Below are positions 16,970 through 31,656 of a stretch of 37,353 bases of DNA, one piece after another (position 1 is the first letter of the stretch; each line of letters starts with the position of its first letter). The DNA lies in contig NZ_BAFZ01000057.1 in NCBI RefSeq assembly GCF_000308575.1, positions 1 to 37,353 on the forward strand, given 5' to 3'. The notes below the pieces were generated by a model. It searched no databases. It worked only from the letters and a program-made list of their open reading frames with translations, and was not told where the DNA came from. A program made the position numbers and the translations under genes. Source of the stretch: Nocardia exalbida NBRC 100660. GTDB lineage: Bacteria > Actinomycetota > Actinomycetes > Mycobacteriales > Mycobacteriaceae.

Positions 16970-18384
16970 CCCGCAAAGAGGCAGCGGTGGCGCTCGGCTC
17001 GTTCGGGGCGTGCCTGATCTCGGTCTTCATGCAGATGATCGATGTGACGATCGTCAACACCGCCCTTCCGGCCGTCACCACGGAGCTGCGGGCGACGCGG
17101 TCCGAACAGCTGTGGGTGGTGGCCGGTTACTCGCTGGCCTTCGCCTGCGTGCTGCTCACCGCCGCGCGCGTCGGCGCGAGCGCCGGGCGCCGCCGGATGT
17201 TCCTGTGGTCGGCGGCGGCCTTCACGGCGGCCTCGGTGTGGTGCGGGATGTCCTCCAGCGCGACGGAACTGGTGATCGCCCGGATCGTCCAGGGTGTGGC
17301 GGGGGCGGGAATGGCGGCGCAGACCATCGCCATCATCACCGCGAGCTTCCGGCGCGAGCACCATCAGTACGCCTTCGCGGTGTACGGCGCGACAGCCGGT
17401 TTCGCCGGAATGCTCGGCCCGATCCTGGGCGGCGCGCTGATCACCCTCGATCCGTTCGGGCTCGGCTGGCACGCGATCTTCCTGATGAATCTGCCGCTGG
17501 GCGTGCTGGCGATGGCGCTGGCCGCGGGGTACCTGCGATTGGGTCCGGCGACGGAGCGGGACCCGCTGGATCTGCGCGGGACCGTGGTGGCCACCACGGC
17601 GCTGTTCCTGCTGCTGTTCGCGCTGTCGGACGGTCAACAGGCGGGCTGGCGTCCGTCGCACGGGATGTACATCGCGGGCGCGGTGGTGTGCGGCGCGGTG
17701 TTCGTAGCCCACGAGCGCGCGACGCGCCGCCGCGGCGGCCGCGCGCTGGTGCGGCTGGACCTGTTCTCCGACCGGGGCTTCGCGGTCGGATCGGCGCTGG
17801 TGATGATCTTCTTCGGCCTGTTCACCGCGTTCGTGTTCACCGTCTCGATCCTGCTGCAGGACGTGCTGCGGTTCTCCGCGCTGCGAACCGGTCTGGCGAT
17901 GACACCGTTCGCCCTCGGCGCGGGCGCGGGCGCGGTGCTGTCGCCGATATCGGTGAACCGCTGGGGGATCCGGGCGCCGGCCGCCGGAATCGCCGTCTTC
18001 GGCGGGTGCGTCATGGTGGGGGTGGGATACCTGTACGTGGAATCGGGGGTGGTGAACTTGCCGCTGGTGGTCGGACCGGTATTCCTCGCAGGCTTCGGGG
18101 TCGGGGTGTTCGGGGTGCCGCTACAGCCGCTGATGCTGGCGGATCTGGACGATCGGGCCATGGGTGAGGCGTCGGGTTTGCTTCCCACCATCGAACAGAT
18201 CGGTAATTCGGTCGGACTGGCGGTGCTCAGCGCGCTGTTCTTCCGCGCGCACACGCTGTCGGGCAGCATGATCATGCTCTCGGCCATCGCCGCCGCGGCC
18301 CTCGGCCTCGCCGCGCTCACGCTGGCGCTTCCGGACCGCGCGCGGGCGGCCGCGAGTCCGTGGAGCTGGTCGACCGCGAACTGA
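16966..18384 (+). CDS. MFS transporter, DHA2 (14-TM) drug/lipid exporter type
   Basis: This 472-residue integral membrane protein has the features of proton-driven 14-TM exporters. TM1 carries MQMIDVTIVNTALPAV (motif D1, with the membrane Asp), the cytoplasmic loop carries RVGASAGRRRMFLW (motif A-like), and motif C GFAGMLGPILGGALI follows in TM5. The C-terminal half contains the further hydrophobic segments expected for 14 TMs. It starts within the stop codon of the esterase gene (ATGA), so the two are translationally coupled and may handle the same molecule. The substrate cannot be predicted; drug efflux is only the family default. It converges on an MmpL gene 141 bp away. Confidence 0.9.
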   Translation: MTRKEAAVALGSFGACLISVFMQMIDVTIVNTALPAVTTELRATRSEQLWVVAGYSLAFACVLLTAARVGASAGRRRMFLWSAAAFTAASVWCGMSSSATELVIARIVQGVAGAGMAAQTIAIITASFRREHHQYAFAVYGATAGFAGMLGPILGGALITLDPFGLGWHAIFLMNLPLGVLAMALAAGYLRLGPATERDPLDLRGTVVATTALFLLLFALSDGQQAGWRPSHGMYIAGAVVCGAVFVAHERATRRRGGRALVRLDLFSDRGFAVGSALVMIFFGLFTAFVFTVSILLQDVLRFSALRTGLAMTPFALGAGAGAVLSPISVNRWGIRAPAAGIAVFGGCVMVGVGYLYVESGVVNLPLVVGPVFLAGFGVGVFGVPLQPLMLADLDDRAMGEASGLLPTIEQIGNSVGLAVLSALFFRAHTLSGSMIMLSAIAAAALGLAALTLALPDRARAAASPWSWSTAN

Positions 18385-18486
18385 TCGCTTCTCCGCGCAG
18401 CACGCTTTCCGACACCGATCGCTGAGACCATCCGGCGCGACGGCGACTCGTCGTGATCACGGGTGCCCACCAGGCGGCGATTTGTT

Positions 18487-18518
18487 CTCCGCGCCGCGCT
18501 CGCGGAGGGACACCCTCC
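18487..18518 (-). terminator. Candidate terminator hairpins after mmpL gene
   Basis: Two overlapping perfect inverted repeats lie in the convergent gap: CTCCGCG/CGCGGAG (18487-18493 and 18501-18507, 7-nt loop) and GGAGGG/CCCTCC (18504-18509 and 18513-18518, 3-nt loop). They cannot form together. They lie 8-40 bp past the MmpL stop on the minus strand, where the longer stem is followed by AACAAA. A role for the convergent MFS transcript is also possible. Confidence 0.4.
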
Positions 18519-18525
18519 CGGTGAA

Positions 18526-20721
18526 CTAGGGGCGTTCGGAGCCCTGGACGGCTTCGGCGCGGGCTTCCTCGGCCTCGGGAGTGCTGTGCCGCACGCCGCG
18601 TCGCAGCCAGGACGGAGCCCACCAGCAGGCGTCGCCGAGCAGCCGCATGATCGCGGGCACCAGCAGCATGCGCAGGATCGTCGCGTCGATGAACAGCGCC
18701 GCGACCATGCCGAAGGCGATGTACTGCATCATGACCAGATCCGACAGCGCGAAGGCTCCGGTCACCACCAGCAGGACCAGGGCGGCGGCGGTGATGATCC
18801 ACCCCGTGCGGGCGATGCCCGCGCGTACGGCCTCGGTGGTGGTCGCGCCCGCCGCCCGCGCTTCCACGATGCGGGCGAGCAGGAAGACCTCGTAGTCGGT
18901 CGACAAGCCGTAGATCACGGCGACGATCAGCACCAGCACCAGCGCCATGATCGGCTGCGGGGTGACGTCGAGCAGACCCGCGCCGTGGCCCTCGACGAAG
19001 ATCCAGGTGAGTATGCCGAGCGTGGAGCCGAGCCCGAGCAGATTCAGCACCGCGGCTTTGAGCGGCAGCACCACCGAGCCGAAGGCCAGCACCATCAGCA
19101 CGGTGGTGACCAGGAAGACGAGCGCGATCATCAGCGGTATCCGGCGCAGCAGCGCGTCGACGCTGTCGCGCTGCTGCGCGGGCTGCCCGCCGATCAGCAC
19201 TGTCGTGCCCTTCGGCACCGGCATGGAGCGCAGATAGTCGATGGTCGCGTTCGCGTCGTGCGCGTCACGCAGCACCGTCGAGGTGGTGAAGACGTTCGGA
19301 TGCCCCGGTCCCTGCACCGCGCGCGGGAACGGCGCGATGAGGCCAGGGGCCCGGCCCGCCTGGGCCACCACCCCGTCGACGTCGGTGGTGTCGTGGGTGA
19401 TCAGCACCAGGTCGACCGGGTTCATCTGACGCAGCGGGAAGACCTGATCGAAGTGCTGCTGCGCCGCGCGAGCCGGATGCTGCGGCGGCAGGAAGCGCTC
19501 GGAGATGCCGCCGAAGGCCACGTCGCGCACCGGGGCGATGAGCACCACCAGGACGGCCACCAGCGGAACCGCCACCGCCAGCGGCCTGCGCATGACCCAC
19601 CCGGCGATACGGCCCCACGGATTGTCCCGCTCGCGGTCGCTCGCCCGGCGCGCGTGGAAGCGGTTGAAGCCCAGCCGATCCACACGCGTGCCGAGCACGG
19701 CCAGCATGGCGGGCAGCACCGTGATCGAGATCAGCGCCGCCAGGGTGACCGTCACCATCGCGCCGAAGGCGAACGAACGCAGGAAGCCCTGCGGGAACAG
19801 CAGAATGGCGCCCGCCGCGACGACCACGATGATCGCCGAGAACACGACGGTTCGTCCGGCGGTCGCGACCGTGCGCTGTACCGCCTCGGGCACCTCGCGA
19901 CCGTCGGCCAGCTCCTCACGGAACCGGCTCACGATGAACAGGCCGTAGTCGATGGCCAGGCCGAGACCGATCATCGAGACCACCGGCGAGACGAAGGAGT
20001 TCACCTCGGTCACGGTGGTCAGGGCGCGAATGATCCCCCACGCCCCCAGCACCGTCAGCCCACCGACGACGAGCGGGAGCGCGGCCGCCACGACGCCGCC
20101 GAACAGGAAGAACAACAGCACCGCCACGGCGGGAACGGCGAACAGCTCCATCCGCCGCTGATCGTGGGCCATGGTGTCGTTGAGGGCGGCAGCGACCGGC
20201 TGCCCGCCGGCGACCTCCATGTCGATGCCCGGTATCGGGAACTCGTCGGCGACCGTCCGATAGTGGCGCATCACCAGCGTGTCGTTGCCGCCGCGAATGG
20301 CGACGGAGGCGAAGGCGTAGTCGCGGTCGGGGGAGCCGAAGACATCCGGTAGGTCGAGTCCGGTGTCGGTCGGCCAGTAACTGGCGTTGATCTTCGTGAT
20401 CTGCTCCGGAAAGCGTTGCGGCAGGCTGTTCAAGTGGCCGACGACCGTGGCGGCGAAGGCCGGGTCATCGATCGTCTTGCCCGCCGGGGCGTGGAACAGC
20501 AAGAGCACGTCGGCGATGTGGTCGTGGCCGAATGCCTCGTCTTTGAGGCGCGCCGCGCGCGCCGATTCCGAGGTCGGATCGTCCCACCCGCTGACGCTGA
20601 GGTGATCGCCGAGGCCGAGGCCGTACACACCCAGGGCGAGCAGTCCGGCGACCATGACCCCGACGACCGTGAATCGCCGCCGGACGAGCGTATCGGTCCA
20701 GTGCGTGAACTCGGCGAACAA
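18526..20721 (-). CDS. MmpL/RND-family lipid transporter
   Basis: This 731-residue RND transporter of the MMPL family exports lipids to the outer envelope in mycolic-acid bacteria. The layout is two repeats of one TM, a periplasmic porter domain and five TMs. The paired Asp-Tyr relay motifs are intact: GLAIDYGLFIVSRFREE in the first repeat and GLSTDYEVFLLARIVEA in the second. The start is TTG at 20721, supported by AGGAGG five bases upstream; no better in-frame ATG fits the family N-terminus. The C-terminus has only a short charged tail. It diverges from the PKS gene across 262 bp, as mmpL genes often do beside the synthase of the lipid they export. Confidence 0.92.
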   Translation of the reverse strand: MFAEFTHWTDTLVRRRFTVVGVMVAGLLALGVYGLGLGDHLSVSGWDDPTSESARAARLKDEAFGHDHIADVLLLFHAPAGKTIDDPAFAATVVGHLNSLPQRFPEQITKINASYWPTDTGLDLPDVFGSPDRDYAFASVAIRGGNDTLVMRHYRTVADEFPIPGIDMEVAGGQPVAAALNDTMAHDQRRMELFAVPAVAVLLFFLFGGVVAAALPLVVGGLTVLGAWGIIRALTTVTEVNSFVSPVVSMIGLGLAIDYGLFIVSRFREELADGREVPEAVQRTVATAGRTVVFSAIIVVVAAGAILLFPQGFLRSFAFGAMVTVTLAALISITVLPAMLAVLGTRVDRLGFNRFHARRASDRERDNPWGRIAGWVMRRPLAVAVPLVAVLVVLIAPVRDVAFGGISERFLPPQHPARAAQQHFDQVFPLRQMNPVDLVLITHDTTDVDGVVAQAGRAPGLIAPFPRAVQGPGHPNVFTTSTVLRDAHDANATIDYLRSMPVPKGTTVLIGGQPAQQRDSVDALLRRIPLMIALVFLVTTVLMVLAFGSVVLPLKAAVLNLLGLGSTLGILTWIFVEGHGAGLLDVTPQPIMALVLVLIVAVIYGLSTDYEVFLLARIVEARAAGATTTEAVRAGIARTGWIITAAALVLLVVTGAFALSDLVMMQYIAFGMVAALFIDATILRMLLVPAIMRLLGDACWWAPSWLRRGVRHSTPEAEEARAEAVQGSERP

Positions 20722-20983
20722 TGTCGCCTCCTATTCGATGACATCGCATTTCGACGCGGGTTCGAACGGTGAAAACCTAGCAATATCAACATTTTTCGCG
20801 GGCGCCGAAGCCATAGTTTCGAGATGCCACAAATGGGTCGGCGGGTGAATTGTGAACTGTCCCTGAGTCCGCGACGGTGGGTGTGGCGGCCGTTACGCTG
20901 AGGCCGTCGCCAGCTGCGCACACGCTAATTCGTGAATCGCCGAAGAAAATGGCGGTCAACTTGATCCGACCCGGAGGATATGC
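20722..20983. promoter_or_regulatory. Divergent promoter region, mmpL / PKS
   Basis: This 262-bp region is visibly less GC-rich than its neighbours (for example AATATCAACATTTTTCG near 20781-20800) and must drive the MmpL gene leftward and the PKS rightward. It contains a near-perfect palindrome, CGATG-A-CATCG (20736-20746), placed right upstream of the mmpL ribosome-binding site. A close TGAATTGTGAA direct repeat lies near 20845-20856. Either could bind a regulator. I cannot place -35/-10 boxes confidently and see no supportable gene. Confidence 0.45.
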
Positions 20984-27403
<6,420 letters not shown>

Positions 27404-27431
27404 CCGATCGTCGTCGAAACGAGGTGGCATC

Positions 27432-28829
27432 GTGGTCGGTTTCGGGTTGATCGATGAATGGGAGCCGGGGCCCGGCAGGCTGGTCAGCTGGGTGGCGTCA
27501 CCGGAGTCGGTGGCGCGCGCCCGGCGAGCGCCGGTGCACCCGGCCCCGCCCTCGCACCAGCAGGAGCAGTATCTTCGGCTCGCCGATCGGCACGCCAAGG
27601 CGGAGTTCCGGTACTCCGGCCTGTGCCTGGTGACAGCGGAGATCCCGGCAGGCGGCCTCGACCCGGCCGCGATGACGCGGGCGGTCAACGCGTTCCTGTT
27701 GCGCCACGACACCTTTCGGACCTGGTTCCGGATCGACTCCGCGGGCACGATCGAGCGTCACCTCGTGCCCGCGCAGGACGTCGAGTTCGTACCGATCGAC
27801 TACGGCCGCGTCGACGAGGCCCGCGCCATCCGCGATCACGTCCAGAAGACGACGCCGGGACCCTTCGACTGGGACTGCTTCACCTTCGGCGCGATCGAAC
27901 GCGAGGAATCGACCACGGTCTACCTGGCGGTCGACCATCTGCACACCGACGGATTCGGCCAGTATCTGTCCGGATTCGACCTCGCGCTGCTGTATGTGCG
28001 CGAAGTGTGGGAAGACGTGGGCATGCCGGCCCCCGTGGCCAGTTACCTCGACTACTGCACCGCTGAGCGGGAGTACACGAGCCGGATGACGCTCGCCTCA
28101 CCCGGCGTGCGCAAGTGGCTGGAGCTCATCCGCGGCAACGACGGCGAACTGCCGTCCTTCCCCTTGGATCTGGGCAAGCGCACCGATGTGTACAACCGCA
28201 GCGCGCACCGCACGATCACCCTGTTCGACGAGCACACCGCGCTGCGGTTCGAGCGGGTCTGCCGCGCCAACGGCGCGGAGTTCGTCGGTGGCATCTTCGC
28301 CGCGGCGGCGCTGGCCGAGCGCGAACTCATCGACAGCGACTATTACTTCGGGATGACGCCGGTCAGTACCCGCAGCAGCGCCGCCGAACGCGCGTCGGTC
28401 GGCTGGTACGTGACGTTGCTGCCGGTGGCCTTCCCGATCGGCGCCACCACCACCTTCGCGCGCGCCGCGACCATCGCGCAGCACGCCTACGAGAACGGCC
28501 TGCGCCTGGCCCCCACCTCGTTCCAGCGCGTGGTGGAACTGCTGCCCGCCGACTCCGATCTGGATCTGAAACCGGGCTGGTCCACGCCGATGATCTCGTA
28601 TGTGGACACCCGGGAGCTGCTCGGCAACGAGTTGTTCGACCTGGGCTCGTGTGGGCTGTACGCCAATCGTGCCGCCTCCGAACAAGTGCTGATCTGGATC
28701 AACCGGTTCGCGTCGGAGACCACGCTGAGCGTCATCTACCCGGACACCCCGGTGGCGCACGGCTCCGTCGAACGCTACGTGGCCACCCTTCGGCGCGTGT
28801 TCGCGGCCGCGGCCGAGGACACACTGTGA
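27432..28829 (+). CDS. PapA1/PapA2-like polyketide-associated acyltransferase
   Basis: This 465-residue condensation-superfamily acyltransferase should esterify the PKS product onto a hydroxyl, as PapA1/PapA2/PapA3 do for trehalose-based lipids. The catalytic motif is DHLHTDG (H169, D173, G174), the variant of HHxxxDG typical of PapA1. WDPAPG-like and VSW features at the N-terminus (EWEPGPGRLVSW), RHDTFRTWF, WDCFTFG and YFGMTPVSTR also follow PapA1/2 as I recall them. It begins 28 bp after the PKS stop with a GTG start and GAGG upstream, so PKS and acyltransferase are one operon. The acceptor (trehalose, a beta-lactone alcohol or another) cannot be read from the sequence. Confidence 0.87.
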   Translation: MVGFGLIDEWEPGPGRLVSWVASPESVARARRAPVHPAPPSHQQEQYLRLADRHAKAEFRYSGLCLVTAEIPAGGLDPAAMTRAVNAFLLRHDTFRTWFRIDSAGTIERHLVPAQDVEFVPIDYGRVDEARAIRDHVQKTTPGPFDWDCFTFGAIEREESTTVYLAVDHLHTDGFGQYLSGFDLALLYVREVWEDVGMPAPVASYLDYCTAEREYTSRMTLASPGVRKWLELIRGNDGELPSFPLDLGKRTDVYNRSAHRTITLFDEHTALRFERVCRANGAEFVGGIFAAAALAERELIDSDYYFGMTPVSTRSSAAERASVGWYVTLLPVAFPIGATTTFARAATIAQHAYENGLRLAPTSFQRVVELLPADSDLDLKPGWSTPMISYVDTRELLGNELFDLGSCGLYANRAASEQVLIWINRFASETTLSVIYPDTPVAHGSVERYVATLRRVFAAAAEDTL

Positions 28830-28838
28830 GGAGAACAG

Positions 28839-29009
28839 GTGCACAGCGCATTTCGTGACCCCGGAATTCCCGACGGAGAGAAGTCCGTCTACATCGCCAC
28901 CATCGCCGACCGGGCGCCGAAGCTCGACCTGGTCAGCGTCGTCGCCCACGACGGCGACGGCTACCGCTCGATCGTCGAGGCCGGCCTGGGAAACGGAATT
29001 TCGCGATGA
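28839..29009 (+). pseudogene. N-terminal part of a split DUF3108-like gene (56 aa)
   Basis: This 56-residue frame begins at GTG, 9 bp after the acyltransferase stop, with GAGGAGAACAG in front. It reads like the start of a beta-rich domain (GEKSVYIATIADRAP, then HDGDGYRSIVEAGLGNG) and ends at a TGA that overlaps the ATG of the next frame. The downstream frame lacks such an N-terminal strand, and the two join naturally after GNGIS into one protein of about 227 residues. The likely explanation is a one-base deletion near 29001-29006, a sequencing error, or a real coupled split. The join contains no obvious slippery heptamer. Confidence 0.5.
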
Positions 29010-29521
29010 CCATAGAGCAGCGGTTCCTGCGCTCGGGAGACCGGCTCCGGGCCGAGCACTACCGCGCCGAGACACGCTCGGGTACAACGGTGGTCAGCCG
29101 CGAGGAGGCCAACTTCCTCGACACCGTCCATCTGCAGTTCGGCGGCGGGATCGCGCCCTTTCCGGCCGATGTGATGCCGCTCGCCGCTGGCCTGACCTTG
29201 CTGCGCGGCCTGGACTTCGCCGAGGGCGCCGAGGAGTGCGTGGATCTGTGGCTGGCGTTCTCGGTGCACATCCCGCTCGGCGCCGAAGTGGAGCAGCGCA
29301 CCGTCATCGAGGTACCGGCCGGGCGCATCGACTGCTGGCAGGTCCGGCTGCGGCCGCGGTTGTCGGGACTGAACATGATGCTGGAGAAGGTGCTCGCCGG
29401 ATTCCTGCCACCCGCGGTGGCGCATTTCGACGCGGCCCCGCCCCATCGCCTGGTCCGCCTCGGCTTCCCGACCGGTCCGATGCCATGGGATCCCCGCGGC
29501 CTACTGGAACTTGTTGCCTAG
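29006..29521 (+). CDS. DUF3108-like protein, C-terminal part (171 aa)
   Basis: This 171-residue protein starts at an ATG inside the stop of the preceding 56-residue frame (ATGA). TIEQRFLRSGDRLRAEHYRA, LQFGGGIAPFPADVMPL, LLRGLDF and VIEVPAGRIDCWQVRLRP follow the alternating pattern of DUF3108-type beta-fold proteins, which in the family are envelope or lipid-associated and of unknown activity. The family call is from pattern memory only. No signal peptide is present in either part. Located directly after PKS-PapA, it is probably an accessory protein of that lipid pathway. Together with the 28839 frame it would make about 227 residues, closer to the expected family size. Confidence 0.6.
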   Translation: MTIEQRFLRSGDRLRAEHYRAETRSGTTVVSREEANFLDTVHLQFGGGIAPFPADVMPLAAGLTLLRGLDFAEGAEECVDLWLAFSVHIPLGAEVEQRTVIEVPAGRIDCWQVRLRPRLSGLNMMLEKVLAGFLPPAVAHFDAAPPHRLVRLGFPTGPMPWDPRGLLELVA

Positions 29522-29529
29522 CAACGGGT
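29509..29529 (+). terminator. Hairpin overlapping a stop codon at convergent gene ends
   Basis: The RNA of the plus strand can fold ACUUGUUGC with GCAACGGGU around a CUA loop, giving 9 bp including two G-U pairs. The loop overlaps the TAG of the DUF3108-like gene. On the minus strand the G-U pairs become A-C mismatches, so only the plus transcript should form it well. No U-tract follows. It lies in a 17-bp gap between convergent operons. Confidence 0.35.
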
Positions 29530-29538
29530 GCAGCTGGA

Positions 29539-31656
29539 TCATCTCGTGGCCGACGTGCGTTCCTGAATGCGGGCGACGGTGGCTGTCACGACGTGGCGGG
29601 GGCGGCGGGGCGACCACCAGTTGGCGGGCCCCATCAGCTGGACCAAGGCGGGCACCAGGAGCATGCGGACGAGGGTGGCGTCCACGACCAGGGCGACGAT
29701 CATGCCGAGACCCAGGAAGCGCATGGGGGTCAGGGGGGACAGGGTGAACGCTCCGGTGACGATCACCAGCAGGGTCGCGGCGGCGGTGATCACGCGAGCG
29801 GTCTTGACCGTGCCCGCCCGCACCGACGCGGCGGTGTCGGCGCCCGCGTCGTGCGCTTCGACCATGCGCGACAGCAGGAACACTTCGTAGTCGGTGGAGA
29901 GCCCGAAGACGACCGCGATGATCAGCACCAGCATGCCCGCGGTGATCGGGCCGGTGCTCACGCCGAGCACGCCGGACAGATGCCCGCCGCAGAAGATCCA
30001 GGTCAGCACGCCGAAGGTGGCGGCGAGGCTCAGGAACGCCAGGATGACCGCCTTGAGCGGCAGCACGATCGAGCGGAACGCGGCCGACAGCAGCACCATC
30101 GTCGCGCCGACCATGACGAGGATCATCCACGGCATCGCGGCGACGATGGAGCGCACGCTGTCCACGGTGGCCGCGGTGTCGCCGCCGACCCACAGCACGG
30201 TGCCGTCCGGAGGAGTCACCGCGCGCAGGGCGCGGACCGAGGCACTCGCCGCTTCGGTGCGGTCGGTGTCGCGCAGGAAGGCGTGGAAGACGACGAAGTC
30301 CTCGGCGCGACCCACCTGGACGACCTGCCGCACACCGTCGATCTCGCTCAGCGCCGCCGCGACCGTGTCGACAGCGGCCGACTGCGGCGGCCCGTCCGTG
30401 CCGTGCAGCACCGCGGTGGCCCCGCTGCCCGCCGCGGGAAACTGCGCGGTGAGTTCCTCGACGGTGACGCGCATGGGGTTGTCCGCGGGCAGCGCGTGAT
30501 GGTCGATATCGCCCAGTCGCAGCCCGGCCAGCGGCGCCGCGAAGACCAGGAGGAGGGCGCCGACGGCCATGGTCACCAGGGCGGGCCGTCGCAGCACGCG
30601 ATCGACCAGGCCGCCCCAGAACCGGTCGCTGCGATCGATCGCTCGCCCGGCGCCGATGCGCGCGCCGAACAGGGCCAGCAGTGCGGGCAGCACGGTGAGC
30701 GAGAGCCCGGCGGCCAGCGCCACCGCCGTGATCGCGCCGACGCCCAGCGACCGCAGCACCGCCTGCGGGAAGACGAACATCCCCGCGAACGCGCAGACCA
30801 GCAGCAGCGCCGAGAACGCGATCGTGCGCCCGGCGGTCGCGTAGGTGCGGGTGATCGCGGCGGGCACGCCGTGCCCGGCCGCGACCTCCTCGCGGAACCG
30901 GGTGACCAGGAACAGCCCGTAGTCGATGGCCATCCCGAGCCCCAGCAGCGAGGCGATGTTCATCGCGAACGTGCTCACCTCGGTGAGTTCGGCGAGCACG
31001 CGGATGGCGCCCATCGCGCCCAGCACGGTCAGGCCACCGACCACGACCGGGAAGGACGCGGCGACGAGCCCGCCGAACACCAGCACCAGGATGAGCAGCG
31101 TCAGCGGCAGCGAGATCGATTCCGCCCGCAGCAGATCGTGCTGGGACTGCGCGTTGATCTCCGTGGAGACCGCGCTGTAGCCGGACAGATCGGTCGCGAC
31201 ACCCGGGACGCGCAATTGCGGTTCGATGTCCGGGTACACGCTGACGCGCTGGTTGGCGTCACCGGCGAGATATACGACGGCCAGTGCGTGCCGGTCGTCC
31301 GCGGAGCGCAGGAACTGCTTGCGTGCGATTCCGGCGTTCCAATAGGTTTCGATCGGCCGTTGCAGCAGCGCCGGGTCGATCCGCGCCAGCGATTCCCGCA
31401 CCCGGGGGCCGATGTCGTCGAGCGTCTGGCCCTGCGGCGCGGTGTACCGCACCACCACGTCCGGATTCTGCGGTCCGAAATGCTCGCTCACGAGCTCGTC
31501 CACGTGCGCGGACTCGCTGCCGGGATCGATGAACCCGGCCGCCGTCACCTTGTCGGACGCTCCGATGCCGACCAGACCGGCCAGCAGCATCACCCCGGCC
31601 ACGACCGCGAGCACCCATCGCGGCCGGCCGAGCACGAGCCGGGCGAGGGCGGTCAT
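29539..31656 (-). CDS. Second MmpL/RND-family lipid transporter
   Basis: This 705-residue MMPL exporter has two repeats, each with a periplasmic domain and a TM bundle. The Asp-Tyr motifs are present in both: GLGMAIDYGLFLVTRFREE and GLSTDYEVFLLSRMVEA. The ATG at 31656 is coupled to the stop of the preceding acyltransferase gene (ATGA). The frame stays open far upstream, but the N-terminus MTALARLVLGRPRWVLAV is the normal MmpL start. As the last gene of the minus-strand beta-lactone operon it probably exports that operon's product. It differs in sequence from the MmpL at 18526-20721, so it is not a recent duplicate. Confidence 0.92.
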   Translation of the reverse strand: MTALARLVLGRPRWVLAVVAGVMLLAGLVGIGASDKVTAAGFIDPGSESAHVDELVSEHFGPQNPDVVVRYTAPQGQTLDDIGPRVRESLARIDPALLQRPIETYWNAGIARKQFLRSADDRHALAVVYLAGDANQRVSVYPDIEPQLRVPGVATDLSGYSAVSTEINAQSQHDLLRAESISLPLTLLILVLVFGGLVAASFPVVVGGLTVLGAMGAIRVLAELTEVSTFAMNIASLLGLGMAIDYGLFLVTRFREEVAAGHGVPAAITRTYATAGRTIAFSALLLVCAFAGMFVFPQAVLRSLGVGAITAVALAAGLSLTVLPALLALFGARIGAGRAIDRSDRFWGGLVDRVLRRPALVTMAVGALLLVFAAPLAGLRLGDIDHHALPADNPMRVTVEELTAQFPAAGSGATAVLHGTDGPPQSAAVDTVAAALSEIDGVRQVVQVGRAEDFVVFHAFLRDTDRTEAASASVRALRAVTPPDGTVLWVGGDTAATVDSVRSIVAAMPWMILVMVGATMVLLSAAFRSIVLPLKAVILAFLSLAATFGVLTWIFCGGHLSGVLGVSTGPITAGMLVLIIAVVFGLSTDYEVFLLSRMVEAHDAGADTAASVRAGTVKTARVITAAATLLVIVTGAFTLSPLTPMRFLGLGMIVALVVDATLVRMLLVPALVQLMGPANWWSPRRPRHVVTATVARIQERTSATR

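Noticed and set aside
18463..20352. Plus-strand frame over the first MmpL gene
   Set aside because: It is His/Gln/Asp/Arg-rich, typical of the complement of membrane-protein coding sequence; MmpL motifs lie on the minus strand.
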